From: a virus
IMG/VR virus record: IMGVR_UViG_3300006735_000044
Coordinates: 1 to 54,447 of that record
Length of the DNA: 54,447 bases
Reading direction: 5' to 3' (one strand)
Of the stretch, positions 34,633-42,813 are shown piece after piece. Made by a program: the position numbers and the translations under genes. Position 1 is the stretch's first letter; each line of letters begins with the position of its first letter. The notes beneath the pieces were generated by a model that worked only from the letters and a program-made list of their open reading frames with translations, was not told the DNA's origin and searched no databases.

Positions 34633-35895
34633 TCAGAACCAATCTGTATCATCTTCAACAGGAATCTCTACTTCTACAACCTTACCTCTCTTAGAAGTTA
34701 CAAGTAGTCCACTAACATTTAATGTAGTTCCATCTAAAGAACCATCTTCATTTGTACGTTGTGAAGTTCTACCTACTACAATAATATCAGAACCTACACC
34801 AAAATCAATATCAATGCTACTAGGTATCCAACAAGTTGTTCCAACATAACCATCTCCATCATATTCAAAATCAGCATTTAAATCTGATATAGATACGATT
34901 CTGTTACCATTAGAAGTTGGGGTAAGAATCATACTTGCCACATTACCATCAGTAATAACAAACCTTTCTAAGTATGTTTTAGATAGATTCATACTATGCG
35001 CTCTATCTAAATCATTCAATGGTACATAATGCTCTCTAGCATATTCCATCATTAAATCAGGTTTAGAAGTTTGACTCATATCTCTCTTAGAATCAGAATC
35101 ATCAGGCAACTCATCATTAACAACTAATGAAGCAAGAGTTCTTGTAGTTATACCATGAATCTTACTACTATAAAAACTGTTTATAATACAATTAAATGAT
35201 ACCCATGTAAAGGTTTTAGGTTCAAACGCCTTAGAAGAATCACCTTTGTAATTAAAGTAGTACCTACCAAAATTACCATCAACTTCTCCTACAAATACAC
35301 CACTTCGCCTAAACTCTTCTTTAGGTAATGGCTTACCATAGTTAGGATTTGGGTCTTCTCTATATTTAGCAACTGCATCTAAAGGTACTATCCACCAGTT
35401 TTCATCATCTAACGGCATTGCTCCCGCAGGTAATGTCTGAATATGTCTTTCTTGTCTTTCACCTTCATGATACCTAATTACCTGATAAGTACCATCTTCA
35501 AATTGATTGACGGATGCTACTTTACCTGATTCAAGAGTAGTTTGTTTATCCATATTATATTCATTGAATACATTATTTCTACTCCATTCCATCATATCTC
35601 TAGATTCATCTAAAGATACAAACATACCAAATGCTTGCTTTAACCAACCGTTGCTAGGTGCATTGGTCGGGCTTTCGTTATTATCGGCAGAATCTTTCTT
35701 TCTTGACATCATTACACTTGCAACGAATTGTCTCCATAGATTCATCACAACTAAAGGTTCTTCATTTTTATCTAAACCATTTTGTTGACAGATTTCATCT
35801 ATCTTTAGAACAGCATCTTCTAGACTTAAATCTACACGACCTGCTCCCAATTCCACTTCTTTCATTAATTTCTCAATATTTTCATTATTTTCCAT
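34633..35895 (-). CDS. Probable OB-fold ssDNA-binding protein (RPA-like)
   Basis: A 420-residue protein with a helical N-terminal part (about 1-90) and two beta-rich parts with OB-like strand patterns: around 180-260 (SGVFVGEVDGNFGRYYFNYK) and 325-405 (GSDIIVVGRTSQ through TTLNVSGLLVTSKRG). It ends in the acidic, aromatic tail VEDDTDWF, like the partner-binding tips of single-strand binding proteins. It lies between clamp-loader and recombinase genes. The role fits an SSB/RPA, but I do not see a clear family signature. The ATG at 35,895 has AGGTGA six bases before it; the in-frame GTG upstream is the site itself. Confidence 0.55.
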   Translation of the reverse strand: MENNENIEKLMKEVELGAGRVDLSLEDAVLKIDEICQQNGLDKNEEPLVVMNLWRQFVASVMMSRKKDSADNNESPTNAPSNGWLKQAFGMFVSLDESRDMMEWSRNNVFNEYNMDKQTTLESGKVASVNQFEDGTYQVIRYHEGERQERHIQTLPAGAMPLDDENWWIVPLDAVAKYREDPNPNYGKPLPKEEFRRSGVFVGEVDGNFGRYYFNYKGDSSKAFEPKTFTWVSFNCIINSFYSSKIHGITTRTLASLVVNDELPDDSDSKRDMSQTSKPDLMMEYAREHYVPLNDLDRAHSMNLSKTYLERFVITDGNVASMILTPTSNGNRIVSISDLNADFEYDGDGYVGTTCWIPSSIDIDFGVGSDIIVVGRTSQRTNEDGSLDGTTLNVSGLLVTSKRGKVVEVEIPVEDDTDWF

Positions 35896-35917
35896 TTTTT
35901 TCACCTTTTCTTTTTTT

Positions 35918-36829
35918 TCATATCATTTGCGCTATCATCCAACTTGCTAATAACTTTGGAGTCATGGTTTTACTACGCCATTCAGCCTCCCCGATTACTC
36001 GCAGATATTGGAATTTCTTTTTGTGTTGCATTTCTTTTGTTACAACAGCATCATGTAAATTAACACATAACGATGCCATATCAATAGAATTGTAAATCAT
36101 TTTGTGTACCTCGTCTAATGCTTCTTCATATTTATTTTCATTTAACATATTAATTATAATAACATACGGCTCAAGGCTTTCTTGATTTATTTTTGACAAG
36201 GGACTCTTACTAGAAATTGATGCTTGTAATTCGGTAATCCCTCTACGAATATCACCATGTAGCCCCAATATAAAAGAATCGAGTTCATCTTTATCAACTG
36301 TTGATACGTTTTCTAGTGTTAATATCCTATTTAGGATAAAGGCCATGTTTTCATCACTCAACCTAATGAATAGATAGTTAGCACACCTAGATTGTAATGG
36401 ATATATTATCCTGTTTCTTTCATTACAAGTTATTATGAATCTACAATTTTCTGAATAGCGTTCCATAATCCTTTTTAAGGCGTTTTGCGCATCCTTAGTC
36501 ATACCATCCATCTCATCAAGTAAAACTATTTTGAATGGAACATCACCTATTTTAGATGTGGATGCTATTTCCTTAATCTTAGTCCTAACTGTTTCGAGTT
36601 TCCTGTCATCTGAGGCATTTATCTCAAAGAAATTTGAATCCTTAAAATTACCTAACAGGTCATTAGCCAATGCTCCTGCTAATGCGGTTTTACCTGTACC
36701 CGCTACACCATACAAAAGCAAATTAGGCATCTCTTTATTTTGTATCCATTCTTCTGCATCCATAATTAAATTATAATGACCTACTATCTCATCTAAGTGT
36801 TGAGGTCTATATTTTTCAGTCCATAACAT
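35918..36829 (-). CDS. rfcS: Replication factor C small subunit (clamp loader AAA+)
   Basis: A 303-residue AAA+ clamp loader subunit that opens and loads PCNA. It shows the N-terminal WTEKYRP signature, Walker A GVAGTGKT (41-48), Walker B LLDEMD (103-108), sensor 1 FIITCNE, and the SRC motif at 147-149. The C-terminal collar region is slightly shorter than in cellular homologues (about 315-330 residues). The start at ATG 36,829 follows GGAG by eight bases; an ATG nine bases upstream overlaps the ribosome binding site. Confidence 0.93.
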   Translation of the reverse strand: MLWTEKYRPQHLDEIVGHYNLIMDAEEWIQNKEMPNLLLYGVAGTGKTALAGALANDLLGNFKDSNFFEINASDDRKLETVRTKIKEIASTSKIGDVPFKIVLLDEMDGMTKDAQNALKRIMERYSENCRFIITCNERNRIIYPLQSRCANYLFIRLSDENMAFILNRILTLENVSTVDKDELDSFILGLHGDIRRGITELQASISSKSPLSKINQESLEPYVIIINMLNENKYEEALDEVHKMIYNSIDMASLCVNLHDAVVTKEMQHKKKFQYLRVIGEAEWRSKTMTPKLLASWMIAQMI

Positions 36830-36830
36830 T

Positions 36831-37079
36831 TTATTCATCTCCTTTAGGTGTATATACCCAAGTACCATTTCTAACTATATCATATTCAGGCATTTGATAC
36901 ATTAAATTCACTATAACATTAGTCATAGAATTAACGTGCCGATGCAAACGACCTTTATTATTTTTATAATTATTAATAAATGTCATTATCTCTTGAATAT
37001 TCATTTCTTCTTCTGCTCTTTCATTTCCTAATTCATGCAATGCTATATATCTATAATAATTTTTATTGTTTCTTCCCAT
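36831..37079 (-). CDS. Small winged-helix-like protein (82 aa)
   Basis: An 82-residue protein whose second half (IQEIMTFINN helix, basic KGRLHRHVNSMTNVIVNLMY helix, and the wing-like strand IVRNGTWVYTP) fits a winged helix-turn-helix. The first 25 residues are polar. It starts in a TAATG overlap with the RFC-large-like gene and ends next to the RFC small subunit, so it is part of the clamp-loader cluster. DNA binding is inferred from the pattern; no family assigned. Confidence 0.45.
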   Translation of the reverse strand: MGRNNKNYYRYIALHELGNERAEEEMNIQEIMTFINNYKNNKGRLHRHVNSMTNVIVNLMYQMPEYDIVRNGTWVYTPKGDE

Positions 37080-37939
37080 TATAACCACTTATCCAATTTT
37101 GTTGTAACAACCGTTGGTTGCTTTGTTTTCACTTTCTTCTTTTCTCCTAATTTTAGGAGTCTACATTGTCTATTATCTAGCCTAGACTTAGCATAATTTC
37201 TAAATTCATCATCTTCTAATAGATGTTTTAGTAGGTGTTGTTGTTCTCTTTTTAATTTTAATCTTCTACATATATCCCGCATTTCACTTTGTGGTCTACG
37301 TTTTGGCATAACTAATTTACCGTAAGTTTTACCCTCATGAGAGTAGGCTAATAACTCATAAAAATAGTCTGATGACCATTTTCTTTTAACTTCTGAATCA
37401 ATATACATTAGTTTGTTAGGATGTACATTCTGTCCTAACCAACTTAGTAACTGTGAATCAGAAGGTTTGTTTATTTTTAATATCTCCAATACATCTTCTC
37501 TATCGGGATTCTTCAAGTAATCCATCATAATCTTAAATATATCCAAATCATATTCTTTTGGTGGATTACTCCTAGGTGATATTTCTTTTATCTTCAATAT
37601 ATCTTCTGAATCAGAAGTAGCCCTAGTCAATTTAACTAATTTAAGTATAGATTTAGGGACATCCTTTTGATTGGATGATGTTAATATAACTGTTCCCCTA
37701 TATTCTAGAATAGATTTAATGATTAAATCTGTCTTAGGTTTGATATTAACTTCTCGAATAATTAATCCTCTATTCCTAGGAAGGGAATAATTATCTTCTA
37801 TATCATATTCATCCGCATATCTAACAATAGGATTATCTGAATTGGATAAAAGCCCTAATGCCTTATCTATACAATTTCTATTTGATTTACCTACTATTAT
37901 TACTGGTCTTTGCTTGTTTTTCATTTTTATTAAACTCAT
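37079..37939 (-). CDS. Degenerate RFC large subunit-like protein with PIP-like tail
   Basis: A 286-residue protein that looks like a reduced clamp loader large subunit. A GKS survives at the P-loop site (VIIVGKSN, with Pro in place of the first Gly). The Walker B strand reads GLIIREVN without DE. A sensor-1-like strand TVILTSSNQKD is followed by KSILKLVKL. The helical second half would be the collar. The end TTKLDKWL resembles the C-terminal PCNA-binding box found on archaeal RFC large subunits. It lies beside the RFC small subunit gene and probably completes the loader without hydrolysing ATP itself. The start is ATG 37,939 after GAGG. Confidence 0.6.
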   Translation of the reverse strand: MSLIKMKNKQRPVIIVGKSNRNCIDKALGLLSNSDNPIVRYADEYDIEDNYSLPRNRGLIIREVNIKPKTDLIIKSILEYRGTVILTSSNQKDVPKSILKLVKLTRATSDSEDILKIKEISPRSNPPKEYDLDIFKIMMDYLKNPDREDVLEILKINKPSDSQLLSWLGQNVHPNKLMYIDSEVKRKWSSDYFYELLAYSHEGKTYGKLVMPKRRPQSEMRDICRRLKLKREQQHLLKHLLEDDEFRNYAKSRLDNRQCRLLKLGEKKKVKTKQPTVVTTKLDKWL

Positions 37940-38231
37940 TTTTAATCCTCACATCTAATGCTTCATCATAATCAGCACCACAATTATCACACTTTACTTG
38001 AATAATAAACCACTTTAGTTTACCTTCTTCTAATATTCCCGCATTATAGCCGAAATTACTACTACCGCACTCTCTACAACCTTCTTTCATTTTCATTATC
38101 ATAGAAGATTCTAGTATTTGTTCATCTGTTGCTTGTTCTTTAGGTTCATTGAGAAAGTTTACAGCAATCTTACAAGTGCTACATAGTTGATTCTCTTCAA
38201 CCTCAAAAACATTACAACGATGACACCGCAT
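37887..38231 (-). CDS. Double zinc-ribbon protein (114 aa)
   Basis: A 114-residue protein with two zinc modules: CHRC and CSTC (residues 3-20), and CREC and CDNC (52-84). The second module has the typical ribbon loop with GYNAGILEEGKLKWFIIQVK between the pairs. The acidic and basic tail overlaps the RFC-large-like gene by 53 bases. It resembles zinc ribbons of transcription or nucleic-acid-handling proteins such as Rpb9/TFS-like folds, but the key acidic tip is not visible, so no function is assigned. Confidence 0.55.
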   Translation of the reverse strand: MRCHRCNVFEVEENQLCSTCKIAVNFLNEPKEQATDEQILESSMIMKMKEGCRECGSSNFGYNAGILEEGKLKWFIIQVKCDNCGADYDEALDVRIKNEFNKNEKQAKTSNNSR

Positions 38232-38629
38232 TATATCACCCCTTTCAATTCTAAAATCTCATCTAAACCTTGTTCGGTATGTTGGCGGTTAGAATCAACT
38301 ATCGTTACTATCTGTTTGAATGTTTTCCACTCTCCCTTTACACTAGGTAAATTATCAGGAACAATATTACATAAGTTCCATAAATTTTTTTTACCTGTTA
38401 TAGTTAATATTGGTCTAGGTCTAGTTTTATGTTCTTCTTCTTTGTATTTAGCGACTATCTCATGTTGTAGAAGTGTGCGTTGAACACCTAACAAGAACTC
38501 TTTCTGACCTCTAAAACTAACCTTAAGCCTAACTCTATACCCAATGTGAGTTTCCTTGTCTCTAGAGACATTAACTTCACACTTAGGATGTGTTAATAAT
38601 ATTCCTTCAAGTTGGCTTCGGTTAAACAT
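38231..38629 (-). CDS. LAGLIDADG-like or unknown nucleic-acid protein (132 aa)
   Basis: A 132-residue alpha/beta protein. The arrangement YRVRLKVSFRGQKEFL, a helix ending LLQHEIVAKYK, then RPRPILTITGKKNLWNLCN and a last helix (QGLDEILELKG) is like one half of a LAGLIDADG-type endonuclease fold, as seen in small viral and archaeal single-motif proteins. A clean LAGLIDADG helix is not seen, so it may instead be a related DNA-binding protein. It abuts the zinc-ribbon gene and starts near the histone-like gene stop. Confidence 0.4.
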   Translation of the reverse strand: MFNRSQLEGILLTHPKCEVNVSRDKETHIGYRVRLKVSFRGQKEFLLGVQRTLLQHEIVAKYKEEEHKTRPRPILTITGKKNLWNLCNIVPDNLPSVKGEWKTFKQIVTIVDSNRQHTEQGLDEILELKGVI

Positions 38630-38633
38630 GATA

Positions 38634-39122
38634 TCATTCCCAATAATTCTCTTTTATTTCTGATGCAATTTCATCTTGTTCTCGCACAATATGTTGTGTA
38701 CCGTGTATTGGAACTTCCAACCAGTACCAATGTCTAGGTGATAGTCGCTTATCACCGTTTCTAATTGCGTTATTTTGAGCCTCTAGTGCTAGGTTAGCAA
38801 TAAGAGTTTCAATATGGTCACGCACAAAATAAACTAAATCCCTAGATATTGACATATCAACATCTTCCTTTATAATTTTCATTATATTAATGGTCTTTGC
38901 TTTATGCCTTTTCTGTTTCTTAATCTTTGCTTTAATTACTAATGCCTTATTAGGCGTAATTAGTTCTTTTGAATCAGAATCTATATACGGACAAGTATCT
39001 TTATCAACTTCAATAGTTCTTTTTGGATTACCCACTGGCTGTAATATTGCCGTATTTTGATAGACTCTAATACATCTATATGGGTAATCATCAATTATAG
39101 TCATCATATCTACATCAATCAT
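38634..39122 (-). CDS. Protein with basic linker and histone-fold-like domain (162 aa)
   Basis: A 162-residue protein in three parts: a beta-rich N-terminal 60 residues, a very basic linker (KAKIKKQKRHKAKT), and a helical region from about residue 90 to 136 (SISRDLVYFVRDHIETLIAN then ALEAQNNAIRNGDKRLSPRHW) with the helix spacing of an archaeal histone: strand-turn, long helix, GxKR turn, then a short 'SPRHW' strand and helix. If right, it would be a histone-fold protein with a fused N-terminal domain. It starts in an ATGA overlap with the DNA ligase stop. The histone match is by pattern only. Confidence 0.5.
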   Translation of the reverse strand: MIDVDMMTIIDDYPYRCIRVYQNTAILQPVGNPKRTIEVDKDTCPYIDSDSKELITPNKALVIKAKIKKQKRHKAKTINIMKIIKEDVDMSISRDLVYFVRDHIETLIANLALEAQNNAIRNGDKRLSPRHWYWLEVPIHGTQHIVREQDEIASEIKENYWE

Positions 39123-40768
39123 AATATCATATCCTGTGCAGTTTGCAGTGTATCTATATCTTTAGCAAACTTATCATCTCTTATTCTAACTGCTCTAGGA
39201 AATCTAAGACCATAATTACCATCAGCATCTTGTGTTACTAAATCAGCAGTTATTTCTAACACTATTCTTGGTAAGAAAGTAAATACTCCATTATCGTATG
39301 AAGACACATTCTTTTTCAAATCCGTTGTTAGGTTTAATAAATCTAATCTAGAAAAACCTGTACCAACAGAACCAACAGAAACATATTCTTGACCTCTATT
39401 TCCTGTCAGATTTACTAATATTCTATCACCACCATGAGGTATGCTTTCAGGCATATTTTTTCTTGGGGCTTTATGATAACCAATATTTTTTAATGATATA
39501 CCAAAAGAACCAAATACATCTGACCTATCTCCTGTACCATAAGTAGCACTTGTTATTACAACATCTAAACTTATTCTAGCAGGTTTATATTTTAACCAAG
39601 CCTTACTTCTTTTTCCTGCTTCATATGCCATATCTAAATCTTTTATCATTATACCTTCAAAACCTAAACTGATTGCAGTATTATATGCGCCCTCTATTGT
39701 ATGACTTGGGAAACCTTTTGCTATCAAATCTTTTGATAGTAACCATGATAATCTTTCTAATCTATCTTTAAATTGTAAATCTAAGAAACTTACATTTTTC
39801 CAATAGAGTATATCAAACGCTACCATTTTAACAGGACATTCTCTTACTGCTTCTTCTTTATCTAGTTTATGAACTCTCTTACCCATCTTCTTATGGGGTG
39901 CAGGTGTACCATCTATATTGATTGGATATATTTCAGTATCAATTATGAAATCATCTACATCTAATTCTAGCATTTGGTCTTCAATATCAGGGAATTGTTC
40001 TGTTACAATTTTACCTTTACGGTTAAAGATTATTACAGATAAATCTTTATTCTTATGAATTTGATATCTATTCCCATCATACTTAGCATCTACATAATAA
40101 TTATCAGGTCTTTCTTTACCTTTACGTGCCTTCGCTAACATAGGTTGTACGAACTGTCCGTGAGATAATCTACATTCAGGGATTTGTCCTAACTCTAGAC
40201 TAGAACAAATCTCACTTGCTGAATTATATTGAGCATATTTGTATATAGTAGTATCATTACTTCTATAATGTAAAGCCAATGCTTTCAAAGGTATCTTATT
40301 ATTCACACCATTTCTAGGTTTTCTTAACCAATATCTCACAAACCATTTTAATTCTAAAGCAGACATTTGCCTAAGTGCAGTAGCGAATGTTTCGTATGAA
40401 GTATTATTAATAGAAGAACAATCCAAAAGCAATAAAGAATAGAACTCTCCAAATGTAATATCAGAATGATTATTCTCACCTTCATACATTTGGTACAATC
40501 CTTCTCCTAAATCTCCCCACATTTTAGCAGCAGATTTAACTTCATCATCAAACAATCCTAACGCAGAAGCAATCCAAGATACTGCTTTAATATTACCAAT
40601 ATTGTTGGTAGGGTACTCTAAAGAAAATGCTCGCATCACTAATGATTTAGACTTAAAGGCACTTAGGTTATCAGAGATTGTTTTAGCCTTTTCATTAGGT
40701 GTTTGGAACTCAAGTATCTCACAAACATTAGCAAAATTACTCAAACTACCTGTCTGAATAGTGTACAT
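39119..40768 (-). CDS. lig: ATP-dependent DNA ligase
   Basis: A 549-residue ligase with the archaeal three-domain plan: an N-terminal DNA-binding domain (about 1-200), an adenylation domain and an OB domain. The adenylated lysine is Lys229 in AKYDGNR (motif I). Motif III holds IIDTEIYP (Glu279), IIIa is MVAFDILY, IV is EGIMIKD (371-377) and V is WLKYKP (391-396). It seals nicks in the virus DNA during replication and repair. It starts in a TAATG junction with a small upstream gene. Confidence 0.95.
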   Translation of the reverse strand: MYTIQTGSLSNFANVCEILEFQTPNEKAKTISDNLSAFKSKSLVMRAFSLEYPTNNIGNIKAVSWIASALGLFDDEVKSAAKMWGDLGEGLYQMYEGENNHSDITFGEFYSLLLLDCSSINNTSYETFATALRQMSALELKWFVRYWLRKPRNGVNNKIPLKALALHYRSNDTTIYKYAQYNSASEICSSLELGQIPECRLSHGQFVQPMLAKARKGKERPDNYYVDAKYDGNRYQIHKNKDLSVIIFNRKGKIVTEQFPDIEDQMLELDVDDFIIDTEIYPINIDGTPAPHKKMGKRVHKLDKEEAVRECPVKMVAFDILYWKNVSFLDLQFKDRLERLSWLLSKDLIAKGFPSHTIEGAYNTAISLGFEGIMIKDLDMAYEAGKRSKAWLKYKPARISLDVVITSATYGTGDRSDVFGSFGISLKNIGYHKAPRKNMPESIPHGGDRILVNLTGNRGQEYVSVGSVGTGFSRLDLLNLTTDLKKNVSSYDNGVFTFLPRIVLEITADLVTQDADGNYGLRFPRAVRIRDDKFAKDIDTLQTAQDMIL

Positions 40769-40869
40769 TATTCTTCCTCCATTCTTGCTAATCTTTCAGT
40801 ATCATGTTTCTTATTTCTATTCATAAGTTCCATGAGTATTTTCATATTCTCTCTTCTTTCTTTATCCAT
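40768..40869 (-). CDS. Small charged helical peptide (33 aa)
   Basis: ATG 40,869 gives a 33-residue highly charged helix (MDKERRENMKILMELMNRNK...). It shares a TAATG junction with the ligase start, so it is probably translated with it. It could be a regulator or just a coupling peptide; no family is recognised. Confidence 0.4.
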   Translation of the reverse strand: MDKERRENMKILMELMNRNKKHDTERLARMEEE

Positions 40870-40870
40870 A

Positions 40871-40966
40871 TTATTCTTCCTCTTCTATATTAAAATCGGA
40901 CATATCAATGGCTGACTGTCCTGCTCCGCTAGTTGAAAGCCAAAATAACTTTATTCTTTCATCCAT
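40871..40966 (-). CDS. Small acidic peptide (31 aa)
   Basis: ATG 40,966 follows GGAGGAGTGATT and gives 31 residues, ending in an acidic EEEE tail, with WLSTSGAGQSAIDMSDF in the middle. The strong ribosome binding site supports translation. It lies between the histone-like gene and the previous peptide. The role is unknown. Confidence 0.4.
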   Translation of the reverse strand: MDERIKLFWLSTSGAGQSAIDMSDFNIEEEE

Positions 40967-40968
40967 AA

Positions 40969-41202
40969 TCACTCCTCCTCTGTTTTAGATAAAATTAAAT
41001 TCAACATTGCTTTTTCTACATGCGTAGTAGTAATTTTTCTATCACCACTTTCAGCATATATATTAACAATCTCTAAATTTAGTTCATTTAAACTAAATTG
41101 TATATACTTATCCATAATAGGATAAATATCTGCGCTGATATATGTTCCTGCTCTAAGTCTCTTCTTCAATTCTTTCTTTAGTTTTCTTATTGATATTATC
41201 AT
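40969..41202 (-). CDS. Archaeal-type histone
   Basis: A 77-residue protein with the histone fold at residues about 20-72: the ISADIYPIMDKYIQ first helix, the long helix FSLNELNLEIVNIYAESG, and the diagnostic RKITTTHVEKAMLNL end, which matches the 'RKTIxxxHVxxA' loop and helix of archaeal histones. A basic N-terminal helix (RKLKKELKKRLR) precedes it. It should dimerise and wrap the virus DNA, or replace host chromatin. GGAGAG lies seven bases before the ATG, which overlaps the PC4-like gene by 50 bases. Confidence 0.8.
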   Translation of the reverse strand: MIISIRKLKKELKKRLRAGTYISADIYPIMDKYIQFSLNELNLEIVNIYAESGDRKITTTHVEKAMLNLILSKTEEE

Positions 41203-41395
41203 TTAATGCTCTCCTTAGTGCCTTATTTAGAGACTGGGCTTCGTCTATATTCATTCTAACACCTTTTTTGGTAGGTTTACCATTATCATACCATCGAATA
41301 TCTAATACATCTATATTCCAATAACTACCTGTCACTACAAGTAATTCTGACGTAGCACTTCTTGGTATTCTTACTACGATTCTTTCATTCTTCAT
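41153..41395 (-). CDS. PC4-like single-strand DNA-binding transcription cofactor
   Basis: An 80-residue protein whose central part (VLDIRWYDNGKPTKKGVRMN) matches the core of the PC4/Sub1 p15 domain: a strand with 'vDiR', a turn, and the 'ptkKGi' strand, followed by a helix (EAQSLNKALRRALN). PC4-like proteins form dimers that bind melted or single-strand DNA at promoters and replication sites. The C-terminal 20 residues are highly charged. It sits in front of the histone gene and close to TFB and other transcription genes. Confidence 0.7.
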   Translation of the reverse strand: MKNERIVVRIPRSATSELLVVTGSYWNIDVLDIRWYDNGKPTKKGVRMNIDEAQSLNKALRRALNDNINKKTKERIEEET

Positions 41396-41786
41396 AGGCT
41401 ATTCCTCCTTTGAATGTTTTATACTCTTTATATGATTTGAAGTATCTAGGTGATTCTAATTTATCTACTCTATGCACCATCCATAATGCACCACCTAAAC
41501 TACTAATCCTAACTACTTCGTATGTTCCACCATTATATTCAATCATCTCTTCTGTTTCAACTTCGGGAGTTAAACCATATTGAGAGTTTAATAGAGTTGA
41601 CATACTACTCATGTTTTCAGCAACAAACTTTACAATATGCGCTCTTTGAATAGGGACTTTAGCATCTACTGTTAATTGTAGTTTGCCTATCATATCACAA
41701 ACTTTGCACTTATTTCCTTCACAAATAGGACAAGGTATTTCTGCGGGTAAAGGTGCAGGAAATGTTACTGTCACTGTGGGCTGCAT
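41385..41786 (-). CDS. Cysteine-knuckle protein (133 aa)
   Basis: A 133-residue protein with a CPIC...CKVC knuckle near residues 19-31, then a helical middle and a beta-rich end (YNGGTYEVVRISSLGGALWM). No family is recognised. It starts inside the end of the lipoprotein gene and overlaps the PC4-like start. Confidence 0.5.
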   Translation of the reverse strand: MQPTVTVTFPAPLPAEIPCPICEGNKCKVCDMIGKLQLTVDAKVPIQRAHIVKFVAENMSSMSTLLNSQYGLTPEVETEEMIEYNGGTYEVVRISSLGGALWMVHRVDKLESPRYFKSYKEYKTFKGGIAYEE

Positions 41787-42256
41787 TCTCTACCATTCCA
41801 TACTCTATACTTAACTTCATATTCAACTGTTACATCAAAAGGGAATATAGGAAATACTAAGGTAGCATTACCGAATTGTGGTGCATAACCACTATCCCAC
41901 AAGTATGTTCCTTGTTGAATATAACCATTAACATTAAATGTGAAATTATTAAATATTACAGTATTGTTTATGATATCAAAACTCAAATGAGTCAAATTGT
42001 AATGGAAATAATCTAATTCAATTAGACCGTGAGTTGTGTTAAAATCTAACACCACTGTTTCTTGTGTTGAATTATTCACATCATTAATTAAGTATGTAAA
42101 TGAACCATTCAACATAGACCAATCTTTCACACATTCTTCGTCTTCTGCAAACACTTCTTCAGGAGATGGTATAGTACATCCCGCTAACATAAATGTTAGT
42201 AAAAATACTAGTCCATATTCTCTTAATGTTGTCTGTCTTGAATTAAGTAGGTTCAT
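41771..42256 (-). CDS. Glycosylation-rich lipoprotein (161 aa)
   Basis: A 161-residue secreted lipoprotein. Residues 15-26 are hydrophobic (GLVFLLTFMLAGC) and end in a lipobox LAGC with Cys27 as the lipid attachment site. The mature part is beta-rich and carries about eight N-glycosylation sequons between residues 50 and 135 (NGS, NST, NTT, NLT, NNT, NFT, NAT). It should sit outside the host membrane or on the virion surface. A superinfection-exclusion or receptor-masking role is possible; this is inference. It starts at ATG 42,256 in a TGATG junction with the JAMM gene. Confidence 0.7.
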   Translation of the reverse strand: MNLLNSRQTTLREYGLVFLLTFMLAGCTIPSPEEVFAEDEECVKDWSMLNGSFTYLINDVNNSTQETVVLDFNTTHGLIELDYFHYNLTHLSFDIINNTVIFNNFTFNVNGYIQQGTYLWDSGYAPQFGNATLVFPIFPFDVTVEYEVKYRVWNGRECSPQ

Positions 42257-42813
42257 CACTCTTCACCTTCCGTTACAGTGTGCCTACCACTATTGGTCTT
42301 AATAAATGATACGTGCTTACCTATTTCAGTTTTACAATCATAAGCCCACACTTCACCTTGACCTAGAACAATAGCACTATCCAAATTACCTTTCCATGTA
42401 TCAACAGTTCTCCAATCAGTACCACTAAAATATGCTGACATATTAGGGTGAGTATGAATCCAACATTTAATAGGTAATTTCATTGGTTCTTCACTACCAT
42501 ATAACTCATCATCTTGATTTGCAAAAGATACAAAACCCGGTGTTCCAACACTCATGAATAGATTATTATTAGCATCTACTAACACTTGAACTTCTCTAGG
42601 AATATCAAAATACTCAATAGATTGTTTGTATATTTGACTAAGGAATGCTTCTGTACCAAAATCAGGATACACCCATTCCATACTATCAGAACATACTTCC
42701 CATAATTCTTTAATGGGTTTTTTCCATTCGTTATCTTTAACAACATTCTCCATTGTATTCAGATACAATCTATCATTCTTATCATATTCTTCTTCACTAT
42801 TCTTTATATTCAT
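42256..42813 (-). CDS. JAMM/MPN metalloprotease (isopeptidase)
   Basis: A 185-residue protein with a full JAMM zinc motif: HTHP (His120, His122) followed seven residues on by SGTD (Ser130, Asp133), with plausible upstream glutamates. JAMM enzymes cut ubiquitin-like proteins from their targets, or trim their C-terminal extensions. The domain covers about residues 60-175; an N-terminal helical part precedes it. It is three genes downstream of the E1-like gene in the same operon, so the two likely act in one pathway with the ubiquitin-like protein. GGGGTAAT precedes the ATG. Confidence 0.88.
   Translation of the reverse strand: MNIKNSEEEYDKNDRLYLNTMENVVKDNEWKKPIKELWEVCSDSMEWVYPDFGTEAFLSQIYKQSIEYFDIPREVQVLVDANNNLFMSVGTPGFVSFANQDDELYGSEEPMKLPIKCWIHTHPNMSAYFSGTDWRTVDTWKGNLDSAIVLGQGEVWAYDCKTEIGKHVSFIKTNSGRHTVTEGEE

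Noticed and set aside
38231-38629. A functional homing endonuclease
   Set aside because: The strand and helix order is loosely like half a LAGLIDADG protein, but the key helix with its acidic residue is not clear and no intron or intein target is visible.
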